From Fonsecaea monophora (taxonomy: Eukaryota > Ascomycota > Eurotiomycetes > Chaetothyriales > Herpotrichiellaceae), in assembly GCF_001642475.1 (NCBI RefSeq), contig NW_019173989.1, forward strand, positions 1 through 64,000: a stretch of 64,000 bases of DNA, given 5' to 3'. The translations under genes and the position numbers were made by a program. The notes below the pieces were generated by a model. That model saw nothing but the letters and a program-made list of their open reading frames with translations. It was not told the origin of the DNA and made no database searches. Shown here one piece after another: positions 22,484 to 34,408 of the stretch (the stretch's first letter is position 1; each line of letters starts with the position of its first letter).

Positions 22484-24632
22484 AATAGAGTTATAAACGT
22501 TATATTAATATAATCGTCTTAGTCTTCACTAGTCCGGAGATCGCTATCTCGCCTCTATTTAATGAAGTCATTCTAAAGAGCCCTACTATTATAGACCGCC
22601 TATATCTCGTCGTTATAGATAAACTTCATTATATTATCGGTTAGGGAGAAAGCTTTCGACCAGCGTATCGATCCCTCTATATTCTCCGGAATCGTATCCT
22701 CCGATACGTCCTATAGTTTAGTGCTTTAGCGATACTACGGCCGAGCATCCTTACTAAGTACATTTAGTAGGGGGGATTTAGTAGGGATACTTACGTTATC
22801 TATTAGTATCTAAATCGACCTAATATATACTACGACCTCCGGAAGATGTAATTCCCCGAACGTAAGATAAAGGATCTACTTTTCTTATTTCCCCTATCGT
22901 TATAGGTTAACTCCGATTAAGGGTAAGGGCGAGTATCGAGATTCGGATCCGAGAGTATTATTTAAGTAATTACGAAGACGATTATCTTTATCCGATTAAC
23001 TAAATGGATTTTAAAGGCTCGAGTAATACTAGTTAGGACGATAATTATATAATATCGCCTTACCTACGACTAGGCGCGGCGGGTAGTTTAGGCATTCTAT
23101 CGAACCCGTTCTAAATACTCGAAGGAATAACTTTATTTATGGTTTCTCGACTTAAACTTAGACTTAAGGATTCTACTAGCTATAGACGCAGTAGGCGTTA
23201 GGATTAATTTCCCTAACGTAAAGATCTATATTTAATGAGGTTATGAGGATTAGATCGATATTCTTCTATAGCGGCTCGGTCGTATAGGGCGTAATCTAAG
23301 GCTTAATGTACATTTTATATGATTTCTTCCCCCGATATATCTAAGGACGTCGAAGACTTCTACTCCTATTAAGAGTATAACTCTTAGTTAGCATTCTAAC
23401 TTAGATCCTTAAATAAATAATTAGTGTACGAAAGATACCGTAACGGAGGCTCGCTAACCTAAGAAGGAGCCTTTATAGGACTCTCTACCTAAGATTCGTG
23501 CGCTTCTTAATCTATAGTAATGCTTTTAATAGGTATTATAGACACCATTTAACGTAAATAGTTATATTTATCGACCTTAGCCTTTTCGTTACTATATATA
23601 CTATTATATAAGCGATTAATTACTAGTCTATAGTGCCGTAGACGAGCTAATATCTCGGAACTTTAGGGATATTAAATAGTAGAAAGAGCATCTATATACT
23701 AGCTAGGCGCCTCTCGCTTATACTACGATATCCGTTATGATCCGAAAACACTTAGTTAAATAAGCGATAGTAACGAGTTAGAACTTTTTCTCGGCTATTT
23801 TAGGTATTAGAAGCGACCTCTATAAGCTAATTCTCTTAAATAAGATCATCTTAAAGATTAGTAAAGTTAGGAATTATATCGATATAACGTACCTTTTAAA
23901 GGCGGTCGTTCTAGAATGAATATAGTATAATTTATATAAGGATAAAGTTATAAAGGTAATCTAAGATACTACTACTATATAGATGCATCCGCGGATAAAA
24001 TAGGATATCGAAGAAACGAAGGTATAGCTGTCGGGATACGGTCTCTAGAGTAGGAAGAATAGATATTAATTAGGATCGATAGCTTCTCTAGGCTTAGTTT
24101 CGTAAGAAAATACTCTTTAGCTTAACTAATTATACCTAAGCTTAGCTAGCGGGTCGAGAAAAGATAAGCGTCGCCAGCTAAAACTAAACATTAAGTCGCG
24201 GACTTTATTATCGTTATATTTCTACTAGATAATAGGAGACGGTATAGAAACCCTAAGCGTATCTCCGTCGTAAGTTACCTTAAGTCTAATACCCATTTAT
24301 AACTTACTAAGCGAGGATATCGGGACGAGCGCGATAATAATAGATAGTTAGGAAAGTTTTACAGTACTAGAAACCTAAATATTAGGTTCTCTACTTCATA
24401 CCTAGTTAGAAACTAATGGTATATAGTCACTAGAACTACATCCTCCTAAAGCGCTAGCGGTAAAGCGAACTACTAAGAGTATACCGCGGAAGAGATAGGC
24501 TCTAGAAGATATCGATGTAAATCTCGTAGGGGTAGAGATATTAATTAATAGGAGTAGAAGTAAGAGGGCGATTAAAAAAACAGCGCGTTTAACACTACAT
24601 TCGAGTATGTTTTAACTAGTAATGTAATGACT

Positions 24633-24667
24633 ATCTTATAGATCCTATATTAATAGATCTATTAAAT
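24633..24667. repeat. Palindrome copy 2 of six (35 bp)
   Basis: ATCTTATAGATC, spacer, AGATCTATTAAAT; imperfect arms of the same family. Confidence 0.75.
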
Positions 24668-25168
24668 GAGAATGTTATTACTATCTTACTTTACTTACAG
24701 CCCCTATATAATAGTTAAGTCCTCTTTTACGACTTACTTATAGCTTACTTTATCCTCTTATATAACTTAACTTATAGTATAACTCGTTATCTATCCTTAA
24801 AAGCGTTACTTAAAGTTACTAATCTCTTACCTTTATATATTATAGGTTATAAAGTCATTACTGTCTACCTCGTCGCCTAATATATAATATTAACGGACGA
24901 AGATAATATCCTAATATACCTTCTATAACTCTAACCTCTTTCTCTTCTACAGTTTATTCATTCTTCTCCTTCCTCGAGCCCTCTATTATAGAGGTATACG
25001 TCTTTCTCCTCCCCCTCCTCCTTCTCCTCTTCGCCTTCTTCTTCTTCTAATTTTTTACTTTAATACTCGATTTACCGTTAGTAAAGCGGACCTAAAGCTA
25101 TATCGACGCGGACCTTAAGCTATACATTTATTTCATTTTAAAGATTACGATACTTCTTTACCTAAATC

Positions 25169-25202
25169 ATTTTATAGATCTAAAATCTTTAATCTATAAA
25201 AT
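25169..25202. repeat. Palindrome copy 3 of six (34 bp)
   Basis: ATTTTATAGATC, spacer, AATCTATAAAAT. It lies just upstream of the 25.2-27.8 kb relic frame. Confidence 0.85.
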
Positions 25203-25203
25203 T

Positions 25204-27829
25204 ATTACTATATTAATACCCCGCCGCCGAGGTAGTCGTTAATAGACGCCTTCTATACCTTCGCGACGGATAACTCGATAAACTACGTAAGATTTATAAT
25301 AAAACCTAGACTAAGAACCGTAATTATAGGCCCTTATTACCGTACTTAATACCTTAAATATTACGTAAGATACGTCCCTTTAGAATGTCTATAACTAGCG
25401 TAGTCTACGCGAATAAGCCTTATCTCCTAATCCTATTTAAGTCCTAAATCGTATTACTTCATTATTCGAAGAATATCTTAAGTATTAAGACGACTTCTAA
25501 GAGCTTACTTATATCTTCGTAGAAACTTTTAAAGGTTAGTAGTAATTCGATCGGATTATATTAGGTAGTAAGACACTTTAAGAACTTTATGCCCGAGTTA
25601 ACATTACTATAAAGCGTTACCGCGATACACTCGAATTAATTAAAGAAGTAAAGAACATCACTCGCGAAGAGCTTAATTTAGATTTCTTCGATTTATATAA
25701 GGCGAATATAAGTAAAAATAAGATATAGTAGGACGTTATACGTAGACTTATTAGATTTACCTAAGAGAATAACCTATAATTCCTTACGACTTAGAGACTA
25801 GCCTAGTCCGAAGCCCTATACCGTATTAATAGTCTAGGGAAGAAGGGTATAAGTCGCGTTCTAGCTATTACGAATTCTAACTTAGAGAAGGTTAAGAAGA
25901 AAGTTATTAAGATAAACCTACCTATTCTTAACGCTACGATTACGCGAGAGATGCTTCCGAATTCTATATAGTCTCTTAATGCCTACGGTATACCTTAGTA
26001 TAAGATAATACCTAATAAGATAATCGAACTTAGAAAGCCCCTTCCTTTACTATAGGATAAAAGTAGGAAGCGGAAGCGAGGCCAGCGTAGTAGTAGTAGT
26101 AGCGGCGGCGGTATACGCTAGAAGATACTAGGCGTATTAACTAATACGTTATTTAGCGATCTAGATTCTAATTCATTCCTTAACTCTAGGAATATCTAAC
26201 GGAATATCTTCGAATTAAAAGAGTATAATCCTTAAACTAGTAATACGAAGACCGTTATACGTCTTAATGCTCTCGGGACGCTAGCTCGTACTATCCGATA
26301 GCTTATAAGTAGATAGCGAATAGGTAGTCCTATCCTAGTCCTCATTAGGCCGATGAAACTACTATAGTATAATATATAGTACTAAGATCTCGATAAGTTT
26401 AGAGAGCTAGAGAAAGCTCTACTAACCTACTATTTCTACTTTACGTAGTAGCTCGCCGGGAAAGAGCTAGTACTACTAAATCCCTTCTATTCTCTAGCTA
26501 TTACTAAAGCCGCTACTAGTCCGACTATACTAGAAGATACACTTTAAAACCTTCGTCGCCTCGTAAAATACCGACCTTTATAGAGGCTAGGTAATAACCT
26601 ATATATTATATAGGATAACTAGTAAGTATGGTAGGTATTTAGTCTAATCTAGTAACTTATTAGTTAATAATTTAGTCGGATAGTTTAGGAACTACTATAG
26701 GTCTCGACTATAAGAGATATTATCCGGATAATATAGTAGAGCTAACTAAGTATCTAGAGTGACTTTACTAGGCTAAACCTTATACCTAACGCATCGGTAT
26801 ACGTATCTTTATTCGATTCTAATCATTAGCTACTAGATGCCGCTAGTTAATTTAATAGTTAGGTAATAGACGACATTATTATAGGAGTAATTATCTATTA
26901 TACTAGGAATTTCCGAGACGTCGAGGTCATTAACTCTAGCGCCTTTACAGCATTTAAGATACGAATTCGAGGTGAAAGAGAAGACTTCGCTACCGCACTA
27001 GCTATTAAACTAGGGTTACGACTTATCGTAGTATTAATCTATATCTATAGTAACTATTAGATTCTCGATATCATCGATATAGCGGAATATTAGTTAACCA
27101 TCATCGATACTATATATATTAAGTTAGATACTTAAATCCTTCGCTACTTACTGTAAGAGAATAGTATCGATCTAGACAATTATTAAGATTATACATTCGA
27201 TAATGTACCGAGGTAGCGAAACGTTAGTAACTATAGCTACTAGGTTATTATAAATACTAGAGGTATAATAGAGCGTCGCTCACTAGTAACTAATACTACT
27301 ATAGGTCTACTACGGCTTAAAATATTAGGCGATCTTTTCCGTACGCTTTAAACGTATAATCCTAATCTCGAATTTTCTTACGAGATTACTCGACCGATAA
27401 GATTAATGAGGGGACTTTTTAGGGAGAATATACAGCGAGGTGTAGAGAAGGTCGGCCTAAGGTATAGGTTAACATCTAGTTAGCTATTATAGTTATTATC
27501 TACATTCGGAGGCTAAAAAATGAACTTAATAGATATCGATTAAGCGATAAAAGAAGCTATCGAAAAAGTTAAGGCGAGAGAAGGTAAGGAGTATAAGATT
27601 AAGTTAAAATGTACTATAATTAAGGGATAAGAATATCTACGAAAGATTAAAGAAGAAAATAATATAAAACGCCTAAAATAGTAGGTAGACGTAGAGTAAT
27701 CGCGAAATGAAGAAGAAGAGAAAGTTAAGGAGGGTATAAAGGTAATACTAGACGGGTTAAAAAAAAAGGCGAACGAAGATAAAGGAAAGTCGAAGGTAGA
27801 GGATCCTAAAGGTAAGTCACTAAAGTAAT
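25204..27829 (+). pseudogene. Unidentified transposon-related relic ORF
   Basis: The + strand reads as long coding stretches interrupted by TAG/TAA at positions that would be Q or W before RIP. It includes a basic, serine- and glycine-rich patch near 26050-26115 (KSRKRKRGQRSSSSSGGG) and later a stretch around 26940-27060 (FTAFKIRIRGEREDFATALA). I do not recognise the family. The frame ends a few bases before palindrome copy 4, which would sit in its 3' flank. It may be the second gene of the same element. Confidence 0.4.
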
Positions 27830-27830
27830 G

Positions 27831-27865
27831 ATTTTATAGATCTAAGAATAATGGATCTATAAAAT
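27831..27865. repeat. Palindrome copy 4 of six (35 bp)
   Basis: ATTTTATAGATC, spacer, GGATCTATAAAAT; perfect outer arms, directly after the relic frame's end. Confidence 0.85.
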
Positions 27866-28729
27866 ATATACGTTAAGCTCCGTAGGGCGTTTAAGCTAGT
27901 ATAAGACTCTTTAGTCCGAGAGTATTAACACTAGTTTTATAACTAAATAGGCTACTTCGTAGCACCTAAAAAAACCGTATGAAGTTACTAACTCTTCCAT
28001 AAATAACTCTTCTATATAGCCTAGGTTAATCAGCCTAACCTAAAAGCTAAAGGTACTTATAAGAAAAGATCGTTATATATCTCCCGCGCACTAGAAGAGT
28101 CGTACGTATATAGAAGTCGCTCTATCGGTATATTAGTTAGAGTCTACGGTAGGAATCGATTATAGAGTCTAGTAGGAGAGGTTAAAAGTAGTAGGATCTC
28201 TTTCATAAAGAGATGTAGTCGACATAATAATTTATAGAAGTAGGCGTAGGCGTATCACGTACTAATAGTACGTAATAAGCCTACTAGTACGCGGTAAGCC
28301 TACGCCCACTTCTCGAGTTATTATCCCCTTAATATTCCCGTCCTCTTTACCTCGTCTACTATAGTAGGGAGTTAAATACGTCGAAAAAGTACTTTAAACT
28401 ATATAGATACGAATTACTATAACTACCTTTACGAGACGCTACGCGCCTAAAAGCTAGGTAGAAATCGCTATAAGCTAAAAACGTATATACCGCTATCCCC
28501 CTCGCGATACATTACCCGACTAATAAGACGATGCTACCCCTTCTAGAGGATCTAATATTAGAAACCGAGAACCCTTAACGAATATAAGGTCGTTAGAGGA
28601 TGATATAGATAGTAATAATGGTCTAGATAAATAGTAAGGTCTTACTTCAGACGAAGGTATTTTAAATACTAAAAGTATAGCGCGTAAAAGGAGGAAAGGT
28701 CGTATAACTGACGAGAAGTGTACGGATAT

Positions 28730-31235
28730 TCTTTACCGAATGGCATATATCGATCGGATTACCCTATCGACACTACTATAGTATATTTAAGAGAAGTAAA
28801 GCGACCCTACCGTTAATCCAGCTTCGAGACAGCTTAAAAGCTTTATCATAGACGTCGTATACCGAACTGGAAACTAGAATTAAAACTAAGTATTAGATTA
28901 GATTATAATAAAAGAGTGGCAGCGTACGTTTAATTAGGGACTATAGTATATCGCGTAAAAGATTTTACGCTAGGAATTATTAGAGGTAGGGAAGCTTAAG
29001 GAAATGTTAGGTGGAATCGACGACGATAGCGAGAGAGAATAGTAACCGACTGACCCTATTATTCCCGAGGAGAATATTCGAATAGTAGCGCCGTACATAG
29101 TGAATCTCCTTTATAAAGTCTATTAACCTAAAGAACGAATGTAATAAAGAACTAAGGTTCTAAGTACGAGAATTTCCTACATTATTACGAATCTTTATTA
29201 ACTTTAATAACTACGAAAGTGCGAATCTTTCTACGTAAGCCTCGGCTATTTCCTCCGAGCGTATAGGTTATTACGTAAGGGAATTAAGGTCTTAAATAGA
29301 TATAGTGTCGTATACTCCTATAAGCGGTTATTGAAGGAGTAAGCGAGGTAAATGAAAAGGACTCAGTTAGAGGTTCGTACGCTAGAAGATGATCCACTCC
29401 TTAATATCACCATTAATAACTACGATATAGTAGATAGTGTAAACGACGAGCGTATAGGAGATCATAAATCTTATACGTCAGCTATAATAGGACTAATTAG
29501 TCGCGGCATTAAGATACTAGTAAGTAGTCTACGATAAGATATACTGAATCTCTTATATCGAATTAAAGTGCCTAATATATATCGAGCGGGTATCGGCTAC
29601 GATCGTATACTAAAGGTAGGAAATATACGGATATAATTTAATAGATTAGAAGTCCCTAGATCTATTAAATATCTAAGCTTATCGGCGCGAGAGACGTTAA
29701 TCTATATTATAGCTTTAGCGATTCTACATTTTTAGTGCTATTCGCGATGCGCTCTAGATAATGGCGATAAATATACTTAGTAGATAAGAAATAGTCCTAG
29801 ATAGGGTCGGGTTAGGCTATACTCGCTTAGTTATCACGAAGATTAAGGCGTTATATTAATATAGTAATAGTCGAGCTAGCCGTTAATCATTACCCCTCGA
29901 GCTAATAATGATCGACGAATCCACTACGGAAGGGATACTCTAGATTCTAAACGAGATTATAATCACCTAATTAAGTTACGACGAAGACAGCGAAATATTT
30001 AAGACCCGACTTTACCTTATTTATAGTAATTAAAAGACGGTAGATCGACTACGAAGTTATCGATAATCTCGCGTAGATAACTCTCGCCTATACGACTTTA
30101 TAAAGTAGTTTCTTCCCTACTTAAGATAGTAACATACTAAATTTAACTATCTATAGCTAGTCTACCAGGCTCATTAGCCGTCTACTCCATCCTAAGATGA
30201 CTCTACTCTATAAGTAAATACCGCCTTCTAGGGAAGGAAGCATCTATCTAATCTAAGATCATTCCGCGCGCTAGAAGAACTAGAGATATACAGCTTTCGT
30301 ATCAGAATCGTAATAATGTTCATACGAAATGTACTTAAGTACGACTAACGACTACGTCGGGGAGATATAATGAAGGATATCATCTATAAGCTTAAGGAGA
30401 TGTCTATCGCGACTTTCGAGGACTAGATTAATTAGATATACGATAATCTCCATTCGGATACTTATAACCCTTCATTCGGATAGGAACCGGATTAAGAACT
30501 CTAGAACTATATACTCTTTCTACGCAATATATTCCTATATCTCTTACTAAGAGATGGAATTAAATATAGTAACATCGGCTACCTCCGGATTAGCATTATA
30601 ATTATAAGTCTCTATTATTAAGGTTCTAAGAGTCCTAGGTATACTAAAGAATTTCTCTACCTATTTACGATGACATATAAAGAAGGAGCCGCATACCCCG
30701 ACCTATAGTATACTATATTAGCGAATAGCCTTATAAACTATCGAGGAAAGAGCGACTTACATTTCGAGAAGGATCGGGAGCTGAAATTCCTTAATAAGTT
30801 TATTAAACGAAGTAGAGCTCGCTACTATTCATTAAGTAAGCTAGCTAAGGAGGTACTTAGGAAGGCCGCACTTATTCAGCCTTAGTCTTAATTAATTACC
30901 GACCGATTTAGTACTTAAGTTACTTTTAAAGATAGGACACTATATATAGAAAAGCCAGCGTCCGAGGAGATCTAGGCGTTAGTAGGGCGACTACTATAGT
31001 TATCTATCTTACCGAAGAAACATCGTTAGAGTATATTCGTAGTACGGAGCTTCTACGAGATAGGCATGGAGAATATTAATACGAAGGTGACCCGTTTCAA
31101 TAATAAGTTAAGGAACGTAGAGGTTACAGTATCTTCTAGTCTAGTATCTAAAACCTCTTTAGTCGGCGAGTATAATAAGAGTAGTGATGATGAAGCTAAG
31201 GTAGACGAGGTTACGGAAATAGGTTAATGGACTAG
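28730..31235 (+). pseudogene. RIP-degraded ORF resembling fungal DUF6589 transposon proteins
   Basis: On the + strand the relic reads through many stops. Around 29352-29535 an undamaged piece reads NITINNYDIVDSVNDERIGD, then HKSYTSAIIGLISRGIKI. This fits the conserved YDNxD...ERxxDHKxxxxxTTGLI block that I know from DUF6589 proteins, a fungal family tied to mobile elements. Near 30750-31100 follow RGKSDLHFEKDRELKFLNKF and SIFVVRSFYEIGMENINTKV. It ends about 70 bp before palindrome copy 6. The match rests on memory of the family and not on a search, so DUF6589 is a probable and not a certain name. Confidence 0.5.
29636..29670. repeat. Palindrome copy 5 of six (35 bp)
   Basis: ATTTAATAGATT, spacer, AGATCTATTAAAT; it lies inside the DUF6589-like relic. 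Confidence 0.75.
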
Positions 31236-31302
31236 AGATATCCTAAGCGATAGCGAAGCCTTAAATAGTAATTTCAGTCAACCGGTAGGGGTTTAACCTA
31301 CC

Positions 31303-31339
31303 ATTTAATAGATCCATTATTTCATAGGATCTATAAAAT
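31303..31339. repeat. Palindrome copy 6 of six (37 bp)
   Basis: ATTTAATAGATCC, spacer, GGATCTATAAAAT; near the right end of the island. Confidence 0.8.
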
Positions 31340-31516
31340 AGTGTCTTCGTAGTTCCTATACTTCACCGTACTATATTTTCGCGAAAATTTCCGGCTAGTA
31401 CTGTAGATTACATCGATTTATGAGGGTGGTATTTTAAGATTACGCCGTGAACGCGATGGCTTATATAAGTGCACGTATTGGAGCTTAGACTCGTTTGATA
31501 AAATGACCCTCTAGGG

Positions 31517-31557
31517 CATTTAATTGGTCCGCGCTTCAGCGCTAAGAGGACTAATCA
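31517..31557. repeat. Foldback at the right edge of the island
   Basis: ATTGGTCC and GGACTAAT pair with one mismatch (a C-to-T type difference) around an inner GCGCttcaGCGC hairpin. It sits just outside the proposed right terminal repeat. Confidence 0.5.
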
Positions 31558-31648
31558 GCGCTTACGCTTGGCAACACCGAGTCTGAGAATCTGAGACAAA
31601 GTGACTACCATTTTGAGCAGCAACCGCACTCTCACCAGGTCCAGTCAC

Positions 31649-32662
31649 ATGACAGATGATGTGACGGAATCCGCCAAGACCCTGGCCAAAGTCAACGCGC
31701 CCCCCTCCAAAAGGCCTCCTCAGTCAAGATCGTCCCCATCTCCACTAGCTGTCATTCGTCAACCAGAAACTTATGACGTTTGTGCTTCCTGTATTGTGGA
31801 AGATGACCCCGCCTTACCCGTCGTTTCAACCTCCGGCCTGAAGTGGCTTGGGATTGGGCATCGTATACCCTCTTGACGAAGACACTGTCGTCAAGGTCGC
31901 TCCGCCATGGCATAGTGATTACGCCACCAACGAAAGTCTTGATGATCTTCAGATAGAGAGGCTTGTCTATCAGCATCTGGGGACTCATCCCCGAATATCT
32001 CGATATATCTCATCTGTTCAACGAGGAATCGTTCTCGAGAGGTTTGGCGATCCGCTGCGAAAACGGCTAGTAGAGCTTCGCGGGCGAAACGAGTCTCCTT
32101 CGGACGGTCAGGCTCTGAAATGGTCAACGCAAGTGGCAGAAGGCCTGGCGTACCTACACCGTAAACACGTCGTGCAAGGTGATATCGGCTGCCATAATAT
32201 ACTTTTGAAATCCGACGAGGTCAAGTTGTGCGATTTTGGCGGCTCCTCGATTCACGGGAAACAAGCCAAAGTCGGTTACGAATGCCGATCTCAACGTTGG
32301 GACGATACTCACGAAAACCCGTCCATTCGAGCCGAGCTATTCGCACTCGGCTCCACCATCTACGAAATCTGGACGACCACAAGGCCTTTCAAGACGACCC
32401 CAACGACATGGTCGAGGAGAAATACAAATGCCAGCGCTTTCCGGACGTCGAAGCCAGTCCAGTAGCCGGCATCATCAAAGGGTGCTGGTATGGAACTTAT
32501 GGTTCTGCAGATGAGGTTGTCACCGCCCTCAAATCACTCCAGACCGAACGAACGGTGGCCCTCAACTTCACCAATGTCAACAAGTGGACAATATTTGTTA
32601 ATTCGCCTGCGTCGTCACAGCCTGCACTCTCGCACTATGGCTTAAGCCACATGCAGCTGTAA
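31649..32662 (+). pseudogene. Protein-kinase-like gene with two frame breaks
   Basis: A small eukaryotic-type kinase domain of the kind found in variable numbers in ascomycetes. From the ATG at 31649 the frame runs to about 31850, continues one base later as GIVYPLDEDTVVKVAPP (the beta-3 lysine region), and returns to the original frame near 32371-32385. Seen in order: helix C (DDLQIERLVYQHLG), a catalytic loop VQGDIGCHNILL in which the usual HRD is QGD, the DFG motif as DFGGSS, the activation and APE-like region KVGYECRSQRWDDTHENPSI, and a C-lobe ending around GIIKGCWYGTYGSADEVV. Neither break looks like an intron. The two single-base shifts cancel, so either the gene is decaying or the assembly has two indels. 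It sits 160 bp outside the RIP island. Confidence 0.65.
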
Positions 32663-34180
32663 GCACTCTTCGAAAGAATCGGTTTCCACGGTATTTGTAT
32701 TTCTGGGGACGTTAGGTCTCTGCGGCCAGACAGCCGGACTTGGAGAAACTTACCACAGTGGTTTCTGGCCGTTTGCCTTCACACACCGGACAATCCTGGT
32801 TGCGTTTTGTGGAACCAAATATAACACCCGGGAGAGGAGTAGCGTCTCGACATTGACGTTCCAGCCCTCTAGGATTCGGATTGGCGCAGATTGAATAGAC
32901 TCTGTTGGTCACTCGGTGGCTGGCGGTACAACTGGAATAGACAAAGACCGTGTCAACATAGTGGCACATGACTTCGGAAATGGTAGCAGAGATAACACAG
33001 TCTGCGTGGCTCGGGCTTCAGGTTGTATGCTCGGCGTTGATTGTATGTGCTTCTGAGATCGACTGATGGGACAGATAGAGTAGCAAAGGAGGTCAAAACT
33101 GACTGATGGCTAGGAAGGAGCGGTCCGTACCTAGAGAATGTTCCCACTGAGAATTGCCCGAGATCAGCACTATAGGTGCACTGGGGCAGTTAGGACAACT
33201 CTGAGAAGAAGTTATTTTCCGGGGGGAATGACTTTCTCTCACGATAGTCTGAGGGCGTAGCCCCTCGTTGGTCATGTGGGCCTAGTTAGGCATCCAGCCG
33301 GTATCGGCCATTCAAGTCAGTTGGTCGCAATGGTAGTACAGAGTGGACCTCGAGGAATTTTTGCTACCACTCAACGATCACGGAGAGCGGGATGGTCATC
33401 ATCTTGCAGGACAATCGCCGATGGCCTGTGACAGTCTGGAACTCCTGCAGTGATCACAAGGTGTTCCGTCGGAGTCGGTGAAGATGTTTGGACAGCGGTC
33501 TAGCGCTTGGAAAGGGTCTGCCCCTCCTGTGTAACACTGACTAGGTCACCCCCACCACCCGTTGCGCTGTCTGTTGCTCTGACCGACACAGCCAAGCCTC
33601 AAAGGAACAACCAAAGTAACTTGAAGGGCTTTCAGTCGTGAGACCTCCAGAGTGGTTGCCACTAATTTCAAGCACTTGGACACTCATAGACCGCTTGAGA
33701 ACGATAAACGCCAACTTGCCTGTGCCAGTGATTGAAAACACGAATCAAGCTCAAAAACTACACGATGCCCGTAACCACTCAGCTCCGAGTCTCCTGGGCA
33801 GCAGTAACCTAATCAACACAGTCCACTTCTGTGATGTTCCGGGGCTCCATCGTGCCCCAGCCCAAGTTTGTATATGAGGACCTGACACTCTGGCCTTGAC
33901 CAGTCATGCATGCACGCAAGCCGCGAAGGAACTCGAGCGAAGAGGCCTTGTTCTTTCATCAACCGCGCATATACAGACATGGTAAACAACCCGTGCCCTC
34001 GTCATGATGTCCTGGTCTCACAGGATGTTACTTGTCGCCATGGGTAGCCCTATTTCTGATGTAGTGGAGGGGGTGAATATTTCCAGTGACTAGTGGGTAT
34101 TAGTGACAGTTGAGACTCGCACAACCAATCACAATCAATCACACACGAACGAACATTCAGGAGGAAAAACAAAAACAAAA
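32663..34180. other. Intergenic
   Basis: 1.5 kb of normal composition. I see no recognisable gene, repeat or RNA. Confidence 0.4.
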
Positions 34181-34408
34181 ATGCCTTCCTCAGATCTCCC
34201 ACCAAAATGGCAAAAACTTATCACAGAACAGCTCAACCGACTGGTCTGTGCTAAGGAAAACTCGCTCCTTGCGGAGTTGGTTTTTCTCGCCCGGTTTTAC
34301 TACGGAAATTTTTACTACGTGGTTGATGGTCGTCGGAATCTCGGAGGGGGAGGGGGGATTCGAATCGAGGTCCTGATGCCCGCTAACCCGGTGTTAGGTT
34401 TGACCTGA
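34181..34408 (+). CDS. Tentative short ORF (75 aa)
   Basis: The ATG follows an A-rich leader (AAACAAAAACAAAA) typical of fungal 5' ends. The start reads MPSSDLPPKWQKLITEQLNR, then an amphipathic helix and FLARFYYGNFYYVVD. The rest (from about residue 52) turns into a glycine run and looks less like protein, so an intron or a broken frame may begin there. No family recognised; it may not be a gene. Confidence 0.25.
   Translation: MPSSDLPPKWQKLITEQLNRLVCAKENSLLAELVFLARFYYGNFYYVVDGRRNLGGGGGIRIEVLMPANPVLGLT

Larger units (their letters stand above)
21614..31490. mobile_element. AT-rich RIP island, probable large inverted-repeat DNA transposon
   Basis: About 9.9 kb almost devoid of CA and TG dinucleotides, very rich in TA, with stops in every frame: the signature of heavy RIP. 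The two edges share inverted blocks: GTCTGGAAGCTAATACGTG (21618-21636) against the complement of 31472-31490 (GTCTAAGCTCCAATACGTG), then CCATCGCGTTC (21683-21693) against the exact complement at 31449-31459. That is what decayed terminal inverted repeats of one element would look like, with a length difference between the blocks (76 versus 42 bp). Inside are relic coding regions at about 25.2-27.8 kb and 28.7-31.2 kb (both +) and six short palindromes. The first third (21.7-24.5 kb) may carry a minus-strand relic, which I could not identify. Confidence 0.6.

Noticed and set aside
22449..31339. CRISPR-like array made of the six palindromes
   Set aside because: The copies are kilobases apart with no regular spacers, and the DNA is fungal.
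21614..31490. Starship element (DUF3435 tyrosine-recombinase captain)
   Set aside because: No captain-like motif is readable near either edge, no cargo genes are present, and the ends look like inverted repeats, which Starships normally lack.
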